In this document: positions 51,357 through 60,419 of the stretch, in pieces
Layout of the letters: each line of letters starts with the position of its first letter
How positions within the stretch are numbered: position 1 is the stretch's first letter
Assembly (NCBI RefSeq): GCF_000300255.2
Contig: NC_020913.1
Location: 124,001-188,000 of the forward strand
Source: Candidatus Methanomethylophilus alvi Mx1201
GTDB lineage: Archaea; Thermoplasmatota; Thermoplasmata; Methanomassiliicoccales; Methanomethylophilaceae
Length of the DNA: 64,000 nt
Reading direction: 5' to 3'
The notes under the pieces: model-generated
Databases searched by the model: none
What the model was told of the DNA's origin: nothing
What the model saw: the letters and a program-made list of their open reading frames with translations, nothing else
Position numbers and translations under genes: made by a program

Positions 51357-51719
51357 ATGTCACTAATCGCAAGCTACTTGCCATTCTTATTCGTAGGGAT
51401 AATGTCCCTCGGATTTGCGCCATTGGCATGGTTGGTTTCGAGGTTCATCAGGCCTTCGAAGTCGACAGAGTGGACCGAGGAGACATACGAGTGCGGTTCG
51501 ACCCCGATAGGAAATACGCGTATCCAGTTCAGGATGCAGTACTACGCTTTCGCTTTGATTTTCGTGGTATTCGACCTGATTGTCACGTTCCTTCTTATCT
51601 GGTCCGTCGCCTTTGACGGATTGTCTACAAACGCTACCGTTTGGCTTCTCATCTTCCTCGGAATCATGCTTTTGGGAGTCGTGTACTCTTTGAAGAAGGA
51701 GGAAAACATATGGATATGA
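51357..51719 (+). CDS. fpoA: F420H2 dehydrogenase-like subunit FpoA (NuoA family)
   Basis: This 120-residue membrane subunit with three helices is homologous to complex I NuoA, at the junction of membrane arm and quinone/methanophenazine-site module. The loop WTEETYECGSTPIGNTRIQFRMQYYAFALIF-type region carries the YECG cysteine and the conserved FRMQYY, with EEN at the C-terminus. It opens the 12-gene cluster. fpoB starts inside its last codons. In methyl-reducing methanogens the Fpo-like complex couples electron transfer to ion pumping. Confidence 0.95.
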   Translation: MSLIASYLPFLFVGIMSLGFAPLAWLVSRFIRPSKSTEWTEETYECGSTPIGNTRIQFRMQYYAFALIFVVFDLIVTFLLIWSVAFDGLSTNATVWLLIFLGIMLLGVVYSLKKEENIWI

Positions 51720-52273
51720 GCCTCTACCCGCACGCCGTGGCCATGAGTGCCGATGAGTTCATGAGCTGGTCTACAGCCATGATCAACGACCTCATGAGTT
51801 CCGGTACCAGGAGGACCATCGACAAACTCACCGGACCCATCTGGGCCTGGGCTATGAAGAACTCGATGCACCCCCTGCACTGGGGACTGGCTTGCTGTGC
51901 CCTTGAGATGGCGCAGGCTTCCGCCCCCCGTTTTGATGCAGAGCGTTACGGAATGATCTACAGGTCTTCTCCCAGGCAGACCGACATTCTCCTGGTCAAC
52001 GGATGGATCTCCAAGAAGATCCGCCCCCACATCAGGAGGCTTTGGGAGGAGATTCCCGCACCCAAGTGGGCAGTCGCCATGGGCGAGTGTGCCATCTCGG
52101 GAGGGCCCTGGTACGACTCTTATAACACCGTACAGGGACTGGACCAGATCGTTCCGGTGGACCTCTACATCCCCGGATGCCCCGCAAGGCCGGATGCTAT
52201 GATCGACGGTTTCATGCTCCTGCAGAAGAAGATTGACAACTACTTCAGAAGAGGAGCATTCCTCAAGGACTGA
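51710..52273 (+). CDS. fpoB: Fpo-like complex subunit FpoB (NuoB family)
   Basis: This 187-residue peripheral-arm subunit binds the terminal N2 [4Fe-4S] cluster. The tandem LACCALEMAQ cysteines, the cysteine in AMGECAISGG and the last in YIPGCPARPDA are all present. So are FDAERYGMIYRSSPRQTDILLVNG and the acidic switch region. The ATG at 51710 overlaps the fpoA stop by 10 bases and follows a GAAGGAGG ribosome-binding site. The longer open frame upstream shadows fpoA. Confidence 0.96.
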   Translation: MDMSLYPHAVAMSADEFMSWSTAMINDLMSSGTRRTIDKLTGPIWAWAMKNSMHPLHWGLACCALEMAQASAPRFDAERYGMIYRSSPRQTDILLVNGWISKKIRPHIRRLWEEIPAPKWAVAMGECAISGGPWYDSYNTVQGLDQIVPVDLYIPGCPARPDAMIDGFMLLQKKIDNYFRRGAFLKD

Positions 52274-52286
52274 ACAGGGTGCTGAC

Positions 52287-52769
52287 ATGGATACGGAAAT
52301 TCGTGAATATCAGGACTCCTGGGAAGGAGAGATCAAAGGGAAACTGGAGAGCCAGTTCCCCGGAAAACTTACCGTCACCGGTACCGAGACCCGCAGGGTC
52401 TACGTGAAGGCCGACAAGGCCATCATCCACGACCTCTGCAAGTTCCTCCACGACGAACTCAGATTCGAGCACTGCGCCTCCATAGCCGGTGTCGACATGA
52501 AGGACTACATGCAGGTCGTCTACCACATTGACAACTACACTACCTACAAGGGAGAGATGGTCGAGATTACTACCGATCTGCCCAACGACGACCTCCACGT
52601 GCACACCGTCTCCGACATCTGGGGCGGCGCCAACTGGCACGAGAGGGAGACCTGGGAGCTGTTCGGTATCGTATTCGACGAGCACCCGAGGCTTGAGAGG
52701 CTTCTTACGCCCGACACCTACGAGTTCTTCCCCTTCAGGAAATCCTACAAGCTCAGGGGATGGGAATGA
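52287..52769 (+). CDS. fpoC: Fpo-like complex subunit FpoC (NuoC family)
   Basis: This 160-residue hydrophilic subunit matches the 30-kDa NuoC family: HDELRFEHCASIAGVDMKDYMQVVYHI, then SDIWGGANWHERETWELFGIVFDEHPRLERLLTP-type conserved W-x-E-R-E-x-x-D/E-x-F/L-G motif near residue 120. The C-terminus is PFRKSYKLRGW. It supports the FpoB/FpoD core of the peripheral arm. The start at 52287 follows an AGGGTGCTG region. Its stop overlaps the fpoD start. Confidence 0.95.
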   Translation: MDTEIREYQDSWEGEIKGKLESQFPGKLTVTGTETRRVYVKADKAIIHDLCKFLHDELRFEHCASIAGVDMKDYMQVVYHIDNYTTYKGEMVEITTDLPNDDLHVHTVSDIWGGANWHERETWELFGIVFDEHPRLERLLTPDTYEFFPFRKSYKLRGWE

Positions 52770-53998
52770 TGTCTGACGAAGATAAAACCAAGACTCCATC
52801 TATGGAGACCCGGCAGCTTGAGAACGTGGCTATCGCCGAAGGCAGTCTCCCTGTCGATGCTGCTACCGAAGCATTGTTCAAGGCCGAGACGGCAAAGATG
52901 GATACCGACAAGATGTGGATCATCATGGGTCCGCAGCACCCGTTCTCCCACGGTCTCTGGACCCTCAAGATCCAGGTCGACGGAGAAATGGTCACTGACG
53001 CAGACCCCATCGTCGGATACCTTCACAGGGGATGGGAGAAAGAGGTCGAGAACAGGACCTACCCCAAGATCATCCCCATGGCGGACCGTCTCTGCTATGC
53101 TGCATCTATGACCTACACCCACCTCTTCTGTATGGCCTGCGAGAAGGCTCTCGACATGGAGATACCGGAGAAGGCGAAGTACATCAGGATCGTGGCCGAC
53201 GAGGTCAACCGTCTGCAGTCCCACCTCATGTGGCTCGCAGCCGTCGGAACCGACCTTGGAAACCTCACCGTGTTCCTGTGGGCTTCCAGGGAGAGGGAGT
53301 TCTGGATGGATATGAACGTCAGGCTCTGCGGGGCCAGGATGACCACCAACTACCCCCGTATCGGAGGAGTCAGGAACGACACCCCCGACATTTTCGACAG
53401 GGACATCATCAGGTGCTGCGACCACTTCGACAAGGCGCTCTGGGAGATCATCGGTATCATCGACGACAACTCCACCTACACCCACAGGATGATCGGCAAC
53501 GGTATCCTGACCAGGGAGAAGTGCGCCAACCTCGGAATCACCGGTCCTGCCGCAAGGGGAACCGGAGTGGACTTCGATATCCGCCGCGACGACCCCTATG
53601 ACAACTACGACAAGATCGATTTCGATGTGCCAGTACTGACCGCTGGAGATTCCTACGCAAGGTACATGGTAAGGATCGAGGAACTGTTCCAGTCCACCAG
53701 GATCATCAGGCAGGCCGTCGAGAAGATCAAGGCGCTCGGAAAGAACGCCCCGTACAGGCTCAAGGCCCCCATGAACATCCCTGCGGGCAGGCATTTCGCC
53801 AGGCTCGAGGATCCCCGTGGAGAGTCCATGATGTATCTGGTGTCCGACGGAACCGACAAGCCCTACAGGCTGAAGGTCCGCAGCCCTATCTTCGTCAACG
53901 TCTCTGCTTCCAAGGACCTCGTCCAGGGATGCAGGATCGCAGATGTGCCAGTCATCATGGCAATGATCGATATGTGTCTTGGAGAGACCGACAGGTGA
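52766..53998 (+). CDS. fpoD: Fpo-like complex subunit FpoD (NuoD family)
   Basis: This 410-residue 49-kDa-type subunit forms the electron-acceptor (methanophenazine-like) site with FpoB. GPQHPFSHGLWTLKIQVDGE (the H-P-x-x-H-G loop) and VGYLHRGWEKEVENRTYPKIIP are near the start. EVNRLQSHLMWLA and GESMMYLVSDGTDKPYRLKVRSP come later, with the C-terminal acidic stretch. Two other in-frame ATGs exist (52760 and 52769); 52766 overlaps the fpoC stop as ATGA and is preferred. Four bases separate it from fpoH. Confidence 0.95.
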   Translation: MMSDEDKTKTPSMETRQLENVAIAEGSLPVDAATEALFKAETAKMDTDKMWIIMGPQHPFSHGLWTLKIQVDGEMVTDADPIVGYLHRGWEKEVENRTYPKIIPMADRLCYAASMTYTHLFCMACEKALDMEIPEKAKYIRIVADEVNRLQSHLMWLAAVGTDLGNLTVFLWASREREFWMDMNVRLCGARMTTNYPRIGGVRNDTPDIFDRDIIRCCDHFDKALWEIIGIIDDNSTYTHRMIGNGILTREKCANLGITGPAARGTGVDFDIRRDDPYDNYDKIDFDVPVLTAGDSYARYMVRIEELFQSTRIIRQAVEKIKALGKNAPYRLKAPMNIPAGRHFARLEDPRGESMMYLVSDGTDKPYRLKVRSPIFVNVSASKDLVQGCRIADVPVIMAMIDMCLGETDR

Positions 53999-54002
53999 TA
54001 TC

Positions 54003-55190
54003 ATGACCGGTTACACAAGTCTTCTCGACTGGATCAGCTACCCTGACCCGCTGGCCAACCCTTACTACCCGTTCGGTGACGTCTACAACCTGCCGTACGA
54101 TATCGCCCTCAAACTGTGGGACATCATCGGTGGAACCCTCGCCTGGCTCATCAACCTGATCTTCCCGGGCAACGGCGTCTCCGAGTGGCTTGTCTGTGAC
54201 ATGACCAGCAACTTCTTCGCGCTGGTCCTATTCATGGTCATCGTCTTCGCCGTCGCATTCGTGGCCGTCCTAGTTTCCCTATGGGAGGAGCGTAAGGTCC
54301 TCGGTAGGGGTATGGACAGACGCGGAACCATGATCGGTATGTGGGGATTCCTGCAGTGCGTCGCCGACGGATTCAAGACCTTCATGAAGGACAACATCTC
54401 CTCGACCAAGGTCGACAAGATGGGATACTGGTGGACTGTGGCGCTCATCATCGGCACCTCCGTCCTCATCGACTGTATGATCCCCCTGTCCCACAGGTGG
54501 TTCGTCGTCGACTACGGGACTGGACTGCTCATCATCATGGCGCTCTACGCTCTGGCACCGTTCTTCATCCTCGTGTCCGGATGGGCTCAGAACAACAAGT
54601 ACTCGCTTATCGGAGGTATCCGTGCGGCCGAGATGATGATGGCTTACGAGGTTCCTATCCTCATCGTCATCGCCACCACCTGCCTGCTCGCCGGTTCCTT
54701 CAACATCAACGACATCGTCAACGCCCAGTACGACAACGTGTGGTTCATCATACCCGAATTCATAGGATTCATCACGTTCTTCATGTGCGCGACAGCCGAA
54801 TCCGAGCGTGCTCCGTTCGACCTTGCAGAGGCCGAATCCGAGCTCGTCGAGGGATGGCAGACCGAGTACGCCGGAATGAAGTGGGGACTCATCATGCTGG
54901 CAGACTACCTCAGGGGAGCCTGCTCCTGCGGAATGATCGTCATTCTGTTCTTCGGCGGATGGACCCTGCCGTTCATAGACCTTGGATCCTGGACCTCCTG
55001 GTGGCCTGTGCCCGAGGCTGTGTTCCTGCTCAAGGCCTGGTTCGTGTTCCTGCTCATGATCATCCTCAGGCTGGCTGTAGCAAGGGTCAGGACGGATACC
55101 ATCCTGAACCTCGGATGGAAGGTTTTCATGCCTCTGTCCATCGTCAACCTGGTGGTCGTCCTGCTGCTTAAGGTAGGAGGGATCTTCTGA
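54003..55190 (+). CDS. fpoH: Fpo-like complex subunit FpoH (NuoH family)
   Basis: This 395-residue subunit has about eight to nine helices and connects the peripheral arm with the pumping modules. LWEERKVLGRGMDRRG (about 93-108) is the conserved E-R-K loop; DGFKTFMKDN and ATAESERAPFDLAEAESELVEGWQTEYAGMK-type acidic loop follow. It has an N-terminal extension of some 60 residues (SYPDPLANPYYPFGDVYNLP) before the first helix. The stop overlaps the fpoI ATG by one base. Confidence 0.95.
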   Translation: MTGYTSLLDWISYPDPLANPYYPFGDVYNLPYDIALKLWDIIGGTLAWLINLIFPGNGVSEWLVCDMTSNFFALVLFMVIVFAVAFVAVLVSLWEERKVLGRGMDRRGTMIGMWGFLQCVADGFKTFMKDNISSTKVDKMGYWWTVALIIGTSVLIDCMIPLSHRWFVVDYGTGLLIIMALYALAPFFILVSGWAQNNKYSLIGGIRAAEMMMAYEVPILIVIATTCLLAGSFNINDIVNAQYDNVWFIIPEFIGFITFFMCATAESERAPFDLAEAESELVEGWQTEYAGMKWGLIMLADYLRGACSCGMIVILFFGGWTLPFIDLGSWTSWWPVPEAVFLLKAWFVFLLMIILRLAVARVRTDTILNLGWKVFMPLSIVNLVVVLLLKVGGIF

Positions 55191-55939
55191 TGACTATGGA
55201 ATATCTTGAGAAATACAGGGACGGAAGGCACAAGAACTGGAAGGACCTGTGGATCATGCGCCCTATCGTGAAGTGCTGCAGGGTCCTCATCAGGACTACC
55301 ATCCACAGACCTGTCACCGTCCTCTACCCGTACGAGGCTCTTTGGAACCCCGACAACTACCGCGGACGCCCGGCACTCGACTTCAACAAGTGCGTCGGAT
55401 GCGGAATGTGTGCCAGGATGTGTCCCTGCGACGCCATAATCCTGGTTGACACCCCCGACGACGAAGGCAACAACGTCAAGAGGCCGCAGGTCAACATGGG
55501 AAGGTGCTCCTTCTGCTCCTACTGTGCGGAATACTGCCCGGTGGATGCAATGACCGTCTCTCCCATCGTCGAGCTTGCAGAGTACACCCGTTCGGACCTC
55601 ATCTACGGTCCGCGCAGGCTTGCCTACGACAAGACGACCGAGGGAATGAAGATCGTTCTGGAAGAGACGCTCATCTCTGACTTCAAGTCCGGAAACGGCG
55701 AGAGGAGGGTCAAGCCCTTCATGATCGACCGCCCTGAACTTGAGTCCTCGAAGTGCATCAGCTGTAAGAAGTGCGCCAAGGTCTGCCCCGTCAATGCCAT
55801 CAACATGGTGGAGCACGGGACCAACGCCAAAGGGCGCCCCATCTTGTGGCCTGAGATCAACAACGAGACGTGCATCTGCTGCGAGAACTGTGTGGACGCC
55901 TGTCCTAAGGACGCCCTGCATATCAAAGAGGTGCTGTGA
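55190..55939 (+). CDS. fpoI: Fpo-like complex subunit FpoI with four [4Fe-4S] motifs
   Basis: This 249-residue NuoI-type ferredoxin subunit has the expected pair of cluster motifs, C68/C71/C74/C78 and C106/C109/C112/C116. A C-terminal ferredoxin-like unit adds two more complete CX2CX2CX3C motifs, C189/C192/C195/C199 and C228/C231/C234/C238. Usual NuoI/FpoI proteins stop after the first pair plus a short tail. The extra domain could provide an electron entry wire in a complex lacking FpoF. It overlaps fpoH and fpoJ by one base on each side. Confidence 0.94.
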   Translation: MTMEYLEKYRDGRHKNWKDLWIMRPIVKCCRVLIRTTIHRPVTVLYPYEALWNPDNYRGRPALDFNKCVGCGMCARMCPCDAIILVDTPDDEGNNVKRPQVNMGRCSFCSYCAEYCPVDAMTVSPIVELAEYTRSDLIYGPRRLAYDKTTEGMKIVLEETLISDFKSGNGERRVKPFMIDRPELESSKCISCKKCAKVCPVNAINMVEHGTNAKGRPILWPEINNETCICCENCVDACPKDALHIKEVL

Positions 55940-56262
55940 TGGCTATATTAGAAGATATTTGGGACGGCATCTGCAACTTTGCGGACTACGTCTGGTGCAA
56001 CGGCGACCTCCTTGCATTCGTGATCCTAGCAGCGATCGGAATAACGGCGGCCGTCTATGTCGTAACCGACAGGATCCCTGTCCACAGTGCGTTCTATCTC
56101 GCACTCGTGTTCTTCACGGTCGGTGTGGCCTACTTCTTCCTGGAAGCAGAGTTCATCGGTGTGATACAGGTCCTCGTCTACGTCGGTGCGATCACCATCC
56201 TGTTCGCATTCAGCATCATGCTGACCCGTAAGTACATCCTGGAGGATGATTCAGATGAATAA
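55939..56262 (+). CDS. fpoJ: Fpo-like complex subunit FpoJ, N-terminal half (NuoJ family)
   Basis: This 107-residue membrane protein has three helices and the NuoJ pi-bulge region YVGAITILFAFSIMLTRKY at the C-terminus. Together with the next gene it equals a full NuoJ, so the subunit is split as in Methanosarcina-type Fpo. The start is the ATG at 55939 overlapping the fpoI stop (TGATG). FLEAEFIGVIQVLVYVGA is the conserved helix 3. Eight bases at its end overlap the second half. Confidence 0.92.
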   Translation: MAILEDIWDGICNFADYVWCNGDLLAFVILAAIGITAAVYVVTDRIPVHSAFYLALVFFTVGVAYFFLEAEFIGVIQVLVYVGAITILFAFSIMLTRKYILEDDSDE

Positions 56263-56557
56263 GAGAGCAGCTGCAGCAGTCGCACTTGCGGCGGGTCTGC
56301 TCGCAATCCTGGCGGTGTCCATCTATGTCACCGACTGGAACAACTACGGGGACGAGGCTAACGATGTCCCCTTCAACGGCGTCGTCGAGACGGATCCCGT
56401 CACCGGCGAGGAGACTGTTGACCACAGCTCCCTGAACTATGAGCTGTTCGAGAAGTACGGACCTGTCCTTCTCGTCCTCGGAATCCTCATGTTCGGAGCC
56501 ATGATCGGCGGAATATGCGTAGCAAGAGAGGAGGTTGAGAAAGATGATTCCAATTGA
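56255..56557 (+). CDS. Fpo-like complex subunit FpoJ, C-terminal half
   Basis: This 100-residue protein has two membrane helices separated by an acidic extracytoplasmic loop (about residues 30-65). It corresponds to the C-terminal part of NuoJ with helices 4 and 5. The identity rests mainly on position between fpoJ and fpoK, since this part of NuoJ is poorly conserved. GAGG at 56241-56244 is 10 bases before the ATG at 56255; an in-frame ATG at 56246 is an alternative. The REEVEKDDSN tail is charged. It overlaps fpoK by 14 bases. Confidence 0.82.
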   Translation: MNKRAAAAVALAAGLLAILAVSIYVTDWNNYGDEANDVPFNGVVETDPVTGEETVDHSSLNYELFEKYGPVLLVLGILMFGAMIGGICVAREEVEKDDSN

Positions 56558-56855
56558 GTACTTCCTCACCTTCGGTGCTATCCTGTTCGTCATAGGAGCG
56601 TATGGTGTTCTGACAAAGAGCAGCACTATCATCGTTCTGATGTGCATAGAGCTTATGCTGAACGCGGCGAACATCAACTTCATCGCGTTCTCCGCATACG
56701 GTACCTTCATCGATGCCGCCCTCGGCCAGGTGTTCGTCATCATGACGATCTCCGTCGCAGCCGCAGAGGTAGCCGTCGGTATCGCCATCGTGCTCAACGC
56801 ATACAAGATGAGAAAGACCGTCAGTACTGACGATCTCAACACAATGAGGTGGTAA
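56544..56855 (+). CDS. fpoK: Fpo-like complex subunit FpoK (NuoK family)
   Basis: This 103-residue three-helix subunit is homologous to NuoK, with glutamates inside helices that take part in ion transfer: IVLMCIELMLNAANINFIAFS-type helix 2 (Glu near residue 35) and VAAAEVAVGIAIVL in helix 3. A GGAGG ribosome-binding site (56529-56533) points to the ATG at 56544. fpoL begins one base after its stop. Length is standard for the family. Confidence 0.95.
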   Translation: MIPIEYFLTFGAILFVIGAYGVLTKSSTIIVLMCIELMLNAANINFIAFSAYGTFIDAALGQVFVIMTISVAAAEVAVGIAIVLNAYKMRKTVSTDDLNTMRW

Positions 56856-56856
56856 G

Positions 56857-58923
56857 ATGAGCTTCATAGACTATACTTGGCTTGTCCCGCTCGTACCCAT
56901 ACTGTGCTTCCTGATCGTCGGATTCCTCGGAAAGAAGATGGGCCCGAAGCTCAAGTACGGCGGATATGTGACAATCTTCGGAGCCGCGTTCGCCTTCGTG
57001 ATGTCGATGCTCGTGTCTTACGACTTCTTCACCAGCTCGGCCTACAGCGACCCCGGATACGTGACCAGCTCCATCAAGTGGTTCTCCCTTGGTGGATTCG
57101 ACATCAACCTCGGTTACTACGTGGACTCCCTGTCCTGCCTGATGATGCTCTTCGCATCGTTCATCTCGATGCTGATCTTCATCTACTCGCTCGGATACAT
57201 GGGCGACCAGGGCGAGAGGCAGAGGAGATACTTCGCAGAAGTCGCACTCTTCCTTACCGGAATGCTCGGACTGGCTGCTTCCAGCAACCTCGTCGAGATG
57301 TTCATCTTCTGGGAAGTCATGGGTCTCTGCTCCTACCTCCTTATCGGATTCTGGGGCTTCAACCACCCCGAGGGCGACGACAAGGCCGACAACGCCGCAT
57401 CCGCGGCCAAGAAGGCTTTCCTCGTCACCAGGCTCGGAGACGTCTGTCTCATGGCAGGTCTGTTCGTCCTTTACGAGGCAATGGGCAGCCTTGACTATGT
57501 AGACGTCTTCAACGGCGCAAACCTCGCCGCAGCAGATCCCGACACCCTGTTCCTCGCAGCAATGCTGATCTTCGGCGGTGCCATCGGAAAATCCGCTCAG
57601 TTCCCTCTGCTGGACTGGCTTCCGGACGCAATGGCCGGACCTACCACCGTCTCCGCACTTATCCATGCGGCAACCATGGTTAAGGCAGGAGTATACCTCG
57701 TTGCAAGGTGCTTCCCGCTGTTCGCAATGAACTCTGAAGTAATGCTGTTCGTAGCGATAATCGGAGGAGTGACCGCATTCTTCACCGCCACCATGGCGAT
57801 GAACAACATGAACATCAAGAAAGTGCTGGCATATTCGACCCTGTCCCAGCTGGGTTACATGTTCCTCTCCATCGGTGCAGGAGGATATCTCTTCGCCATC
57901 GGAATGAACGAAGGTAACACCGCTCTGATGGCGGCCGGAGCCCTCGGATACACCGCAGGATGCCTCCACATGGCAAACCACGCCTTCTTCAAGGCACTGC
58001 TCTTCCTTTGCAGCGGTTCCGTCATCCACGCATGTGGAACAGAGGACATGCGCCTCATGGGCGGACTGCAGAAGAAGATGCCCATAACCTCCATAACCAT
58101 GCTCATCGGATCCCTGTCCATCGCAGGATTCCCGTTCTTCGCGGGATTCTGGTCGAAGGACCTCGTATTGGATGTCGTCTTCGAAGCGTTCACCGAGACC
58201 GGAGACCTTACCAGCATCTGCTTCGCACTGCTGTGGTTCCTCGGAATCGTCACCGCATTCATGACCGCATTCTACATGTTCCGTCTGTGGTTCATGACCT
58301 TCAAGGGCGAGCCTAGGGAGAACGCACAGCACTGCCACGGCGAGTCGCCTCGCTGCATGACCCTGCCCCTCTGCGTACTGTCTCTGTTCGCATTCGCCTT
58401 CGGATTCACCCTGCTCTTCGGCTGGGATGGCGTCTTCACCATCAGCTACGATCTGGCAACTCAGGTTTGGCAGGTCGCCGGCGGACATGCGGAGACCGGA
58501 CTCCACTGGGTTGTGGAACTCTTCACCAACTGGAAGACCTACCTAACCATCGCACTCGTCCTGATCGCGATCGGACTGGCCTACCTCATGTATGTCAAGA
58601 AGACGGTCAACCCCGGCTGCGTCAGCAAGAACGGAACCTCCTGGCTGTACAAGACTATACAGAACAGGTGGTACCTGCCTGAGATCTACAACCAGCTCTC
58701 CTGGAAGCTCGGATACGACGTGGCTCTGGGAGTGGACTACTTCGACAGGCATGTGATCGACGGATCCGTCAACGGTCTCTCCAACGCCGTCATCAGCGGA
58801 GGAGACCTCCTGAGCAAGGCTCAGAACGGAAACGTCCACACCTACGCCGGAGTGGTGGTAGGCGGAATCGTCGCACTCTTCGTGGTTGCGATCGCATTCG
58901 TCTACATCTTCGGAGGTCTCTGA
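56857..58923 (+). CDS. fpoL: Fpo-like complex subunit FpoL (NuoL/MrpA antiporter-like)
   Basis: This 688-residue distal pump subunit has about 16 membrane helices and a long C-terminal amphipathic region. The antiporter core shows EVMGLCSYLLIGFWGF (Glu on helix 5), LLDWLPDAMAGPTTVSALIHAATMVKAGVYL with the helix 7/8 lysine, and LAYSTLSQLGYMF. Near the C-terminus DVALGVDYFDRHVIDG is the lateral-helix anchor region. It should translocate ions when electrons pass through the peripheral arm. fpoM starts 1 base downstream. Confidence 0.96.
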   Translation: MSFIDYTWLVPLVPILCFLIVGFLGKKMGPKLKYGGYVTIFGAAFAFVMSMLVSYDFFTSSAYSDPGYVTSSIKWFSLGGFDINLGYYVDSLSCLMMLFASFISMLIFIYSLGYMGDQGERQRRYFAEVALFLTGMLGLAASSNLVEMFIFWEVMGLCSYLLIGFWGFNHPEGDDKADNAASAAKKAFLVTRLGDVCLMAGLFVLYEAMGSLDYVDVFNGANLAAADPDTLFLAAMLIFGGAIGKSAQFPLLDWLPDAMAGPTTVSALIHAATMVKAGVYLVARCFPLFAMNSEVMLFVAIIGGVTAFFTATMAMNNMNIKKVLAYSTLSQLGYMFLSIGAGGYLFAIGMNEGNTALMAAGALGYTAGCLHMANHAFFKALLFLCSGSVIHACGTEDMRLMGGLQKKMPITSITMLIGSLSIAGFPFFAGFWSKDLVLDVVFEAFTETGDLTSICFALLWFLGIVTAFMTAFYMFRLWFMTFKGEPRENAQHCHGESPRCMTLPLCVLSLFAFAFGFTLLFGWDGVFTISYDLATQVWQVAGGHAETGLHWVVELFTNWKTYLTIALVLIAIGLAYLMYVKKTVNPGCVSKNGTSWLYKTIQNRWYLPEIYNQLSWKLGYDVALGVDYFDRHVIDGSVNGLSNAVISGGDLLSKAQNGNVHTYAGVVVGGIVALFVVAIAFVYIFGGL

Positions 58924-58924
58924 G

Positions 58925-60418
58925 ATGGACGGTTCATTCATACTACCCGCAATCATTCTGGTGCCTCTGATCGGAGCCATCCTGACTTTGTTCATGGGTG
59001 GGGAGAAACAGAAATACGCCAGGATCGTCGCGTTCGTATTCACCCTGATTACCCTTGGTCTTACCGCCATCATCATGCTTGGCGGTGACGACCTCAGTCA
59101 GTTCGACTTCAGTGCGAACTGGATCGATTCCGCCGGACTCAAGATGAGCCTGCTCTTCACGGTCGACGGTCTTAGCATACTCATGGTCTTCCTGACCGCT
59201 GTGCTGGAAGTCATCGTGGTGGCGTTCTCCTACAAGGAGGGCGACCGCCCCAATTACTTCTTCACGCTGTTGCTGGCCATCGAGGTTGGACTTATGGGAG
59301 TGTACACTGCCGCGGATTACTTCCTCTTCTACATCATGTGGGAGATCACCCTGATCCCGATGTACTTCCTCATCTCCTGGTACGGAGGCCCGAGGAGGCA
59401 CTACTCTGCCATCAAGTTCTTCATCTACACCCACGTAGCATCGCTGGTCATGCTCATCGGTATCTTCGCCCTGGCATTCCAGGCGGCGGAGATCAACGGT
59501 GGCGTGGTCGACTTCAGCTTCGCAGCGATTACCCAGGCGAGCCCCTTCTTCAACGAGGTGTTCCAGACTCTGGTCTTCGGACTTCTGTTCTTCGGATTCG
59601 CTGTCAAGATGCCCGCGGTTCCCTTCCATACTTGGCTGCCGGATGCCCATACCGAGGCGCCTACCGCAGGATCCGTCCTGCTGGCAGGAGTCATGCTGAA
59701 GATGGGTTCCTACGGTATCATCAGGGTATGTATCGAGAACCTCGAGCTCGGAGCCCAGAACTGGCAGAGCATCATGATCTTCATGGGTCTGCTGGCTATG
59801 ATCTACGGAGCATACGCATGCATCGCACAGAGGGACCTCAAGAAGATGGTCGCATACTCCTCCATCTCCCACATGGGTCTCGTAATGGTGTCCATGGGAT
59901 GCCTCACGACCACCGGTATCGAGTTCGCGATCTTCCAGATGTTCGCACACGGTCTCATCTCCGCCATGCTCTTCATGGTCTGCGGAATGGCCGGACACAA
60001 CATCGGAACCAGGGAGATCCCCCTGCTCGGTGGAATGGCTGGAAAGATGCCCATCTACGCCACATTCATGATGTTCGCGTTCATGGCCTCCCTCGGACTT
60101 CCCGGACTCATCGGATTCTGGGGAGAGTTCGGTATCGTCTACGCCTTCTACGACTGGTGTGTCGATAACGACGTCATCTACCTGCTGGTCTTCTGTCTGC
60201 TGTCCCTGCTGCTCACTGCAGGTTACTACCTGTTCGCGATGCAGAGGACCCTGTTCGGAAGGCTCACCAAGAAAATCGACCTCACCCATGTGCACGATGT
60301 TGACAAGATCGAGGCAATATGCCTCGGAGTCCTTGCCCTGCTCGTCGTACTCTACGGAGTATGGCCCGAACTGGCACTGACTATGATCAACCTGTACAGC
60401 TTCCCTGGAGTGATCTGA
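58925..60418 (+). CDS. fpoM: Fpo-like complex subunit FpoM (NuoM antiporter-like)
   Basis: This 497-residue pump subunit has about 14 helices. YIMWEITLIPMYFLISWYGG carries the helix-5 glutamate, and PAVPFHTWLPDAHTEAPTAGSVLLAGVMLKMGSYG has the discontinuous helix with its lysine. MVAYSSISHMGLV and FAHGLISAMLFMVCG are standard NuoM signatures. The start at 58925 follows the fpoL stop directly; the upstream open frame is only a shadow. fpoN begins 1 base after its stop. Confidence 0.96.
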   Translation: MDGSFILPAIILVPLIGAILTLFMGGEKQKYARIVAFVFTLITLGLTAIIMLGGDDLSQFDFSANWIDSAGLKMSLLFTVDGLSILMVFLTAVLEVIVVAFSYKEGDRPNYFFTLLLAIEVGLMGVYTAADYFLFYIMWEITLIPMYFLISWYGGPRRHYSAIKFFIYTHVASLVMLIGIFALAFQAAEINGGVVDFSFAAITQASPFFNEVFQTLVFGLLFFGFAVKMPAVPFHTWLPDAHTEAPTAGSVLLAGVMLKMGSYGIIRVCIENLELGAQNWQSIMIFMGLLAMIYGAYACIAQRDLKKMVAYSSISHMGLVMVSMGCLTTTGIEFAIFQMFAHGLISAMLFMVCGMAGHNIGTREIPLLGGMAGKMPIYATFMMFAFMASLGLPGLIGFWGEFGIVYAFYDWCVDNDVIYLLVFCLLSLLLTAGYYLFAMQRTLFGRLTKKIDLTHVHDVDKIEAICLGVLALLVVLYGVWPELALTMINLYSFPGVI

Positions 60419-60419
60419 A

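Noticed and set aside
56836..58506. A 556-codon minus-strand frame across fpoL
   Set aside because: Its Glu/His/Cys-rich translation is the antisense image of membrane-helix codons; fpoL is intact on the plus strand.
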